Source of the DNA: TMED69 sp964642505
GTDB lineage: Bacteria; Pseudomonadota; Gammaproteobacteria; Ga0077536
Length of the DNA stretch: 11,529 nucleotides
Reading direction: 5' to 3'
Assembly (NCBI GenBank): GCA_964642505.1
Contig: CAZXQY010000086.1
Location: forward strand, 1 to 11,529
Below, in pieces: positions 7,381 through 11,529 of this stretch. Below the pieces are notes generated by a model. That model saw nothing but the letters and a program-made list of their open reading frames with translations, had not been told where the DNA came from and did not search any database. Every line of letters starts with the position of its first letter. Positions within the stretch are counted from its first letter, which is position 1. Made by a program: the position numbers and the translations under genes.

Positions 7381-8121
7381 TTAATCGGTTGGAGAGATCA
7401 TCTCCGCAATAATTTTCTTGTTGTCGACTATGGCTTCGTGATTTTCTTCGATGCCATCGCGTCGAGACAAAATCGAATCGCTGTTCTCTTGGATTATCTG
7501 TCTATGCGTGGCTACGGCATCATAAATAGACTCTATTCTGTCGGAATTAGACAAAGCTATTTCTGTTAATTCCCTGATTCTCTCGGCATTGGATGCAACT
7601 ACTTCTGCATTACTTTCCGGAGAGGCTTCTTCCGGAGCTATATCTCCTTCTAAAAGATTTTTATTCGCATCTATCTCGTGAGAATTGAAGGTTTTGATAA
7701 GTTCATTGGCCTCTAGGATACGTTCATTTACGCTTATCAGAACTTCGTTAACATTTAGTAAATCTTCGTTAACGGCAAGCACGGTTTCGTTTAATTTGGC
7801 CCGATGATCCAAGAAATCGACCTTCGCCTTATTGATCTGAGCTTCTCTGAAATTGACTTGTGCTGGGTTATTCGCATCAAGGTCTACATTTTCGAGTATT
7901 GCGATTCTGTTTTCAAAGATATCGTCCGTGTTTTGATTCGCAAGTTGCCTATTTCCAACGAAAGCAGCGACATAGTTCTTGAGGATCAGATAACGATTCT
8001 CTTCGATATTGGATCGGGTAGCGTAGGCACGAGCTTTGTTGACCATCACTTGCCCTTCTAGCTCAAATAATGCCCGTCTGTTTTTTTTAATTCCCTTAAG
8101 GTTTTCTTCGCTAGTACTCAT
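7381..8121 (-). CDS. Unrecognised Asn-heptad coiled-coil protein
   Basis: I do not recognise this family. It is 246 residues, acidic and soluble, with no signal peptide, membrane segment or cysteine. Asparagine is 30 of 246 residues, and 25 of them fall every seventh position in four phases: 7-49, 57-85, 90-153 and 171-234. Sixteen of these 25 have I, L, V or F three residues before (pattern I-x-x-N), so hydrophobic residues would occupy heptad position a and Asn position d. In known proteins such N-at-d layers form parallel trimers that hold anions in the core, mainly in trimeric autotransporter stalks. The acidic, Pro-containing stretch at about 158-170 may be a hinge. I chose ATG 8121 because AAGGA lies 7 nt upstream; ATG 8139 has poor spacing. 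It runs opposite to its neighbours and separates merR from tRNA-Pro, so it is probably acquired. Confidence 0.85.
   Translation of the reverse strand: MSTSEENLKGIKKNRRALFELEGQVMVNKARAYATRSNIEENRYLILKNYVAAFVGNRQLANQNTDDIFENRIAILENVDLDANNPAQVNFREAQINKAKVDFLDHRAKLNETVLAVNEDLLNVNEVLISVNERILEANELIKTFNSHEIDANKNLLEGDIAPEEASPESNAEVVASNAERIRELTEIALSNSDRIESIYDAVATHRQIIQENSDSILSRRDGIEENHEAIVDNKKIIAEMISPTD
7663..7791 (-). repeat. Diverged 21-bp tandem repeats inside the coiled-coil gene
   Basis: Codons 111-153 form about six 7-codon units that each start with an AAC or AAT codon, usually followed by GAA (protein units NETVLAV, NEDLLNV, NEVLISV, NERILEA, NELIKTF, NSHEIDA). At DNA level the shared part is mainly GTTAACGAA or GTAAATGAA, so the copies have drifted while the protein pattern has been kept. 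Confidence 0.65.
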
Positions 8122-8183
8122 TATAATATCCTTATACATGCCTCAAAGACTTCTAAATCGATACTTGCTGTTATACGTGACAA

Positions 8184-8212
8184 TTGAGTTAAAATACAGC
8201 GCAAACTGTATA
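8184..8212 (+). promoter_or_regulatory. Possible promoter for tRNA-Pro
   Basis: TTGAGT (8184-8189) and TGTATA (8207-8212) are 17 nt apart, a weak sigma70-like pair about 84 nt before the tRNA. TATATT at 8209-8214 is an alternative -10. The match is modest and the tRNA could also be read from further upstream. Confidence 0.25.
8194..8211. promoter_or_regulatory. 18-bp dyad ATACAG-N6-CTGTAT, possible operator
   Basis: Perfect 6-bp half-sites, ATACAG and CTGTAT, are separated by CGCAAA. The dyad lies in the divergent space between the - strand coiled-coil gene (start 8121) and tRNA-Pro, and overlaps the possible -10 of the + strand promoter. It is not a LexA box, which needs CTGT and ACAG in the opposite order. 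No regulator can be assigned. Confidence 0.3.
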
Positions 8213-8295
8213 TTAGTCGCATATAGTTTAAATAAACGTCGACAGTAGCTATTTTCTTTTTGATATCGAGGTTATTATCTGGCATCGGTTGCGGT

Positions 8296-8372
8296 CGGGG
8301 CGTAGCGCAGCTTGGTAGCGCACCTCAATGGGGTTGAGGGGGTCGTTGGTTCAAATCCAATCGCCCCGACCA
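8296..8372 (+). tRNA. tRNA-Pro (GGG anticodon)
   Basis: Complete 77-nt cloverleaf. The acceptor CGGGGCG pairs with CGCCCCG, with the C1-G72 pair typical of tRNA-Pro. The anticodon stem CCTCA/TGAGG encloses ATGGGGT, giving GGG at 8330-8332 with G37 next to it. The T arm is GTTGG/CCAAT around TTCAAAT. The discriminator is A and CCA is encoded at 8370-8372. In Pseudomonas-like genomes this tRNA follows the ihfA-merR pair. Confidence 0.96.
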
Positions 8373-8466
8373 TAAAATTTATTGGCAATTAGTCGTTTTT
8401 GAAGCAAAGTAAAGATGCACAACAGATTCAGTCGGTTTATCGAGACTACGAGTGGAAGCTAAAGAT

Positions 8467-8871
8467 ATGGACAATAAAATTGGTATTCCGTTATTCTTAA
8501 TGATGTGGTTCCTTAGTGTTCCAAATGTAGCGGCCGGGTTCGAGAGAGTCGGGGCCCTGTGTTTTGAGATGGGGGCAGAAGTGGCCTATTATTTCATTAA
8601 GGGTAAGGTCATTCGATATTCAGCTTTCCACGCATTCAATCCTCCTACTAAACTGCAGAAGCAGTTGTATGGGGATTACTCCGTCAAAGGAAACCTGATT
8701 GAATGGCGGGACGAAAAAACTAAAGTATTTTTTTCCTACGATACTCGTTCTAAGAAAGTAGCGACGAATAAGAAATGGAATGTGGCTTCGCGTTGTGAAG
8801 AAGTTAGTTTGGCGCAGATTAAAGAACATTTTCTCCCGATTTTGGAGAGAAATCGGTCTTTAAAAAAATAG
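8467..8871 (+). CDS. Small secreted protein of unknown function
   Basis: I do not recognise this family. It is 134 residues from ATG 8467, chosen because GGAAG lies 8 nt upstream and because this start gives a clean Sec signal peptide: short positive N-terminus with Lys4, hydrophobic core IGIPLFLMMWFL, and likely cleavage after VAA at residue 23. GTG 8452 would add five charged residues. The mature part of about 111 residues contains exactly two cysteines (32 and 110), near its two ends, which fits a periplasmic disulfide. It is rich in aromatic residues (YYF, VFFSYD) and basic residues, with no lipobox and no membrane segment after the signal. It stands between tRNA-Pro and the CPXCG gene on the same strand. 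Confidence 0.8.
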   Translation: MDNKIGIPLFLMMWFLSVPNVAAGFERVGALCFEMGAEVAYYFIKGKVIRYSAFHAFNPPTKLQKQLYGDYSVKGNLIEWRDEKTKVFFSYDTRSKKVATNKKWNVASRCEEVSLAQIKEHFLPILERNRSLKK

Positions 8872-8916
8872 CCTCTTTCAAGGTAGCCAGGTAAAAAGAA
8901 ATATCTAGAAGGCCGT

Positions 8917-9099
8917 ATGTTGATCGAAAAGAGTTTTTGTTGCTGCTATTGTGGGGAGTTGATTTCCTTTGTTCTAGATCTTTCCTCTGATTGTAAAAAT
9001 TCAGTGGAGGACTGCGAAGTCTGTTGTGGGCCTATAGAATTTAGTTACTCTGTTTGCGAAAATGAACTAGTATCGTTCGACGTGGAAAGGCAGGATTAG
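8917..9099 (+). CDS. CPXCG-type cysteine-rich small protein
   Basis: 60-residue acidic protein with the layout of the CPXCG cysteine-rich family, probably a small zinc-binding protein of unknown role. CCCYCGE at 8-14 corresponds to the family's CPYCGE, with Cys in place of Pro. The second knuckle is DCEVCCGPIEF (32-42). It has nine cysteines (8, 9, 10, 12, 26, 33, 36, 37, 47). Cys9, 12, 33 and 36 would be the zinc set, leaving five more, one of them part of the usual CC pair. AGAAGG lies just upstream of ATG 8917 at a rather short spacing; TTG 8920 would be spaced better and is a possible start. There is no signal peptide. Confidence 0.85.
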   Translation: MLIEKSFCCCYCGELISFVLDLSSDCKNSVEDCEVCCGPIEFSYSVCENELVSFDVERQD

Positions 9100-9100
9100 T

Positions 9101-9130
9101 TAGTTGGTTAGGAAACTAGTTTTTATTATT
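9101..9130 (+). terminator. Weak hairpin with T-rich tail before glmS
   Basis: TAGTT (9101-9105) pairs with AACTA (9114-9118) around an 8-nt loop, followed by GTTTTTATTATT. The stem is only 5 bp plus wobbles, so stopping would be partial. It lies directly after the CPXCG stop and 19 nt before the glmS ATG. Confidence 0.3.
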
Positions 9131-9148
9131 ATGTTCAAGGTATGGTAG

Positions 9149-10975
9149 ATGTGTGGAATAGTGGGAATGGTCGGTGAGAGAGAATCTTCGCCTATCCTTA
9201 TAGAGGGATTGAAGCGGCTTGAATATCGAGGTTATGATTCAGCGGGGATCGCTGTCATCGACAAGAATCGGTCAATTAGTTGTACTAAGGTGTTAGGCAA
9301 AGTAGAGATCCTGGCGAGCGCGCTTCAAAATTCCCCTTGTAACGGAGGGACGGGTATTGCCCATACTAGATGGGCAACACACGGTAAACCCTCGGAGTTA
9401 AATGCCCACCCGCACTTAATGAAAGAATCTTTAGCACTCGTTCATAACGGAATCATAGAAAATCATCAAGAATTAAAAGAAGCCCTTGTGTCTGAGGGCT
9501 ACACTTTTAGGTCTCAAACTGATAGCGAAGTATTAGCTGGCCTTATAACCCGCTCTTTGGACCAAGGAAAATCACTTTTGGGAGCTGTTTCGGAAAATGT
9601 AAGAAAACTGGAGGGAGCATATACCTTTTGCGTTATTTCAAAGCTGGAAAAAGATACTTTAATTGTCGCCCGGCAAGGTAGCCCGGCGGTGATTGGTTTA
9701 GGAATTGGAGAAAATTTTGTGGCTTCCGACGTGTTCGCCCTTTTGCCGGTAACTCAACGTTTTATCTTTCTCAATGATGGAGATATAGCAGTTGTGACGA
9801 AAGAAGACGTAAGCGTTTTCGATGTTGATGGGAATACTGTCGAGCGAAAAGAACGAATTTCCGAGTCAACGGCGGAGATTTCTGAAAAAGATGGTTATAG
9901 GCATTACATGTTAAAGGAGATATTTGAACAGCCGAAGGCTGTTAATGCGGCATTGGATTCACAGCTAGGGGATGCACTGACTATCTCTGATACGATCACC
10001 GTACAAGAAGAAAAGTTTCTGAAGTCAGTAGAAGCCATTACAATAGTTGCTTGTGGGACCAGTTACCATGCGGGGCTAGTCGCTAAATATTGGATTGAAG
10101 AACTAGCGGGTGTTCCTTGTTCAGTAGAAGTAGCTAGCGAATTCCGATACCGATTGCCAGCAATATTACCCAAAACACTTTTTATAGCAATATCACAGTC
10201 TGGGGAGACGGCCGATAGTTTGGCTGGACTGAGAGCTGCTTTGGACTTGGATTATATAAATCATTTGGCAATTTGCAATGTTGCGGAAAGCTCACTTACC
10301 CGGGAATCTGGGATGACTATATTAACTAAGGCTGGACCGGAAATTGGTGTGGCATCTACGAAAGCTTTTACAACTCAACTAGCCTCTTTGCTGGTGCTGG
10401 CGGTCAAATTAGCGGTTTTGAAACATGGTGAAAGTGATGGGCTTTCTACGATTTTTTCGGAAATTAAATTGTTGCCGGGGAAAATAGACACCATTTTGGC
10501 GCTTGATCACCAGATAGCTGAGCTAGCTGACTCTTTCTTGAATGACGAGCATGCTCTTTTTCTGGGGCGAGGGACTATGTATCCAATAGCGATGGAGGGA
10601 GCGCTGAAATTAAAGGAAATATCGTATATCCACGCTGAAGCCTACCCTGCTGGAGAACTAAAACATGGGCCTCTCGCCTTAATTGACGAAAAAATGCCAG
10701 TGGTCGTTGTAGCGCCTAATGATAGGGTTGTGGATAAGCTACGCTCTAACCTAGAGGAGGTTAAAGCGAGGGGCGGACGTTTTATAATATTTTCTGATTC
10801 CGGTTTGGGCGATTGGGAAGATTTGGACATGATTCGGATGCCTTCTGTACCAGAGGTTTTGGCTCCTATCTGCTACACGATCCCTCTGCAGCTTTTTGCT
10901 TATCATGTGGCAGTGTTGAAAGGATCCGACGTCGATCAACCAAGAAATCTGGCGAAATCAGTCACGGTAGAATAG
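9149..10975 (+). CDS. glmS: Glutamine--fructose-6-phosphate aminotransferase (isomerizing)
   Basis: Makes glucosamine-6-phosphate from fructose-6-phosphate and glutamine, the first committed step to UDP-GlcNAc for peptidoglycan and LPS. It is 608 residues and full length. MCGIVGMVG supplies the N-terminal Cys nucleophile after Met removal. The class II amidotransferase domain (to about 220) has EYRGYDSAG, HTRWATHGKP and HNGIIENH. Two SIS domains follow, with ACGTSYHAG (about 300), SQSGETADS (about 349), ASTKAFTTQ and LKHGPLALI (His near 505). The C-terminal tail QPRNLAKSVTVE includes Lys603, the sugar-binding lysine. AAGG lies 8 nt before the ATG. No glmU is adjacent and no glmS ribozyme fits in the short upstream gap. 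Its last 40 bp overlap the opposite-strand recombinase gene. Confidence 0.98.
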   Translation: MCGIVGMVGERESSPILIEGLKRLEYRGYDSAGIAVIDKNRSISCTKVLGKVEILASALQNSPCNGGTGIAHTRWATHGKPSELNAHPHLMKESLALVHNGIIENHQELKEALVSEGYTFRSQTDSEVLAGLITRSLDQGKSLLGAVSENVRKLEGAYTFCVISKLEKDTLIVARQGSPAVIGLGIGENFVASDVFALLPVTQRFIFLNDGDIAVVTKEDVSVFDVDGNTVERKERISESTAEISEKDGYRHYMLKEIFEQPKAVNAALDSQLGDALTISDTITVQEEKFLKSVEAITIVACGTSYHAGLVAKYWIEELAGVPCSVEVASEFRYRLPAILPKTLFIAISQSGETADSLAGLRAALDLDYINHLAICNVAESSLTRESGMTILTKAGPEIGVASTKAFTTQLASLLVLAVKLAVLKHGESDGLSTIFSEIKLLPGKIDTILALDHQIAELADSFLNDEHALFLGRGTMYPIAMEGALKLKEISYIHAEAYPAGELKHGPLALIDEKMPVVVVAPNDRVVDKLRSNLEEVKARGGRFIIFSDSGLGDWEDLDMIRMPSVPEVLAPICYTIPLQLFAYHVAVLKGSDVDQPRNLAKSVTVE

Positions 10976-10980
10976 TGGTG
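10936..10980. other. Probable attTn7-like attachment site at the glmS 3' end
   Basis: This stretch encodes the conserved GlmS tail (PRNLAKSVTVE). It is the DNA that TnsD recognises in Tn7 and that several unrelated islands also use. Here the opposite-strand recombinase gene ends within it, which is the picture expected at an island boundary. The exact crossover point and the far end of the element are not visible. Confidence 0.6.
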
Positions 10981-11529
10981 TGATGACGCACTTTTTCCTC
11001 TTGGAATAGAGGAAATAGTTCCCATTAATTCCTCTTTCCCTTTCTTAACCTTGTAACCCTTGCGTTTGTCATCTGGGTCTTTGTACTTGAGGGAGTCTTT
11101 TACCAAAGGAAGTCTGAATTTTATTGTTACGAGGTGTTCGTTCTTCTCTTGGTCAAAACCAATGTTAATCTTATCGACAAATTGATTTATCGCATCTCGA
11201 ATTTCATCCTTCGAGAACTTTTCCCATTCTAAATAGTTTTCATGATATTTGGACAACCAATCTATCCACGAGTTCTCTTGTTCAAGTTTGGTGATTTTTT
11301 GTCTCGACCGGTCTAGTTTATTCTTTGCGTCTTTGAACTTCTCGATGACCTTTCCTTTGATTTGTTCTGATAACTCTTTGTCATCGATATCCCCTACGAG
11401 GATATTTGATTCATTCTCTGCAAGAGAAGAACGTAGTTGTTGGACTTGTTTTTCTAGTTGAGTCCTTCTCGTTTTCTCTACCCTGATGAGTCTTTGGTGT
11501 TCATAACTGTCTTTGTTTCCAACCTGTTT
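10936..11529 (-). CDS. C-terminal part of a probable large serine recombinase (5' end outside the window)
   Basis: The reading frame is open from the right edge (11529) to TGA at 10936-10938, giving 197 visible residues. A possible TTG at 11256 is not the real start because the frame continues upstream without a stop. The visible part begins with a long charged coiled coil (TRRTQLEKQVQQLRSSLAE, then KLDRSRQKITKLEQENSW), followed by DAINQFVDKINIGFD and the basic motif VTIKFRLPLVKDSLKYKD. This resembles the coiled-coil insertion and tail of large serine recombinases; the resolvase catalytic domain would lie outside the window. The final residues STVTDFARFLG are encoded antisense to the end of glmS. 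Confidence that it is a gene is high; the family is inferred. Confidence 0.7.
   Translation of the reverse strand, partial: KQVGNKDSYEHQRLIRVEKTRRTQLEKQVQQLRSSLAENESNILVGDIDDKELSEQIKGKVIEKFKDAKNKLDRSRQKITKLEQENSWIDWLSKYHENYLEWEKFSKDEIRDAINQFVDKINIGFDQEKNEHLVTIKFRLPLVKDSLKYKDPDDKRKGYKVKKGKEELMGTISSIPRGKSASSHHYSTVTDFARFLG
10994..11035. repeat. Three alternating copies of TTCCTCT / AGAGGAA after glmS
   Basis: TTTCCTCT (10994-11001) pairs perfectly with AGAGGAAA (11008-11015) around a 6-nt loop. A third copy, TTCCTCT (11029-11035), can pair instead with the central copy around a 14-nt loop, so two alternative hairpins exclude each other. No T-run follows on the + strand. It may be a residue of the glmS terminator or part of the recombinase site. 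It also lies inside the recombinase coding frame. Confidence 0.55.

Noticed and set aside
8194..8211. LexA box
   Set aside because: The half-sites are in the wrong order (ACAG first, CTGT second) and the spacing is 6, not 8.
7804..8248. + strand ORFs antisense to the coiled-coil gene
   Set aside because: The - strand frame has the ribosome binding site and the strict heptad pattern; the + frames are shadows.
8296..8372. tRNA-Pro as attachment site for the coiled-coil gene
   Set aside because: The gene lies on the 5' side of the tRNA, no integrase is adjacent, and no partial copy of the tRNA 3' end is seen elsewhere; the similarity to tRNA-Val is the normal shared T arm.
9100..9148. glmS ribozyme
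   Set aside because: The space before glmS is only 49 nt, too short for the ribozyme, which is also typical of Gram-positive bacteria.
10976..11000. Tn7 end sequence after glmS
   Set aside because: I could not see the terminal TGTGGGCGG or repeated TnsB sites; the adjacent gene looks like a serine recombinase rather than a Tns protein.
11249..11461. + strand 70-residue ORF at the right edge
   Set aside because: It is the antisense shadow of the open recombinase frame and has no family-like features.

Overview
The window looks like gammaproteobacterial chromosome of moderate to low GC. The evidence is the run thrS-infC-rpmI-rplT-pheS-pheT-ihfA-merR followed by tRNA-Pro, an order known from Pseudomonas and relatives, together with an IHF alpha subunit and tRNA genes that encode their own CCA ends. 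I cannot name the genus.

Layout: (1) positions 1-64 hold the 3' part of tRNA-Val(GAC). (2) Positions 145-7341 are a tightly packed + strand translation operon: threonyl-tRNA synthetase, initiation factor 3 (apparently starting at an ATA codon), ribosomal proteins L35 and L20, a strong hairpin, both subunits of phenylalanyl-tRNA synthetase, IHF alpha and a small MerR-type regulator. (3) Positions 7381-8121 on the - strand encode an unrecognised 246-residue protein. It is almost entirely a heptad coiled coil with Asn at every seventh residue (25 of 30 Asn fall in register, with three phase shifts). It sits between merR and tRNA-Pro, which are usually neighbours, so it looks like an accessory insertion. 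(4) Positions 8296-8372 are tRNA-Pro(GGG). (5) A small secreted protein with two cysteines and a 60-residue CPXCG-type cysteine-rich protein follow. (6) glmS (9149-10975) is complete. (7) From 10936 to the right edge, a - strand gene runs towards glmS and ends inside it. Its last residues are encoded antisense to the glmS 3' end, the region known as the Tn7 attachment site. The visible part looks like the C-terminal coiled coil and tail of a large serine recombinase, so the right edge is probably the start of a genomic island.

Functionally, the left two thirds is housekeeping: charging of Thr and Phe tRNAs, initiation, 50S subunit proteins and the nucleoid protein IHF. GlmS feeds amino sugars into the cell envelope. 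The accessory signals are the Asn-heptad coiled-coil gene and the island boundary at glmS. The most unusual items are the Asn-heptad protein, the ATA start of infC, and the recombinase that borrows its stop codon from glmS.
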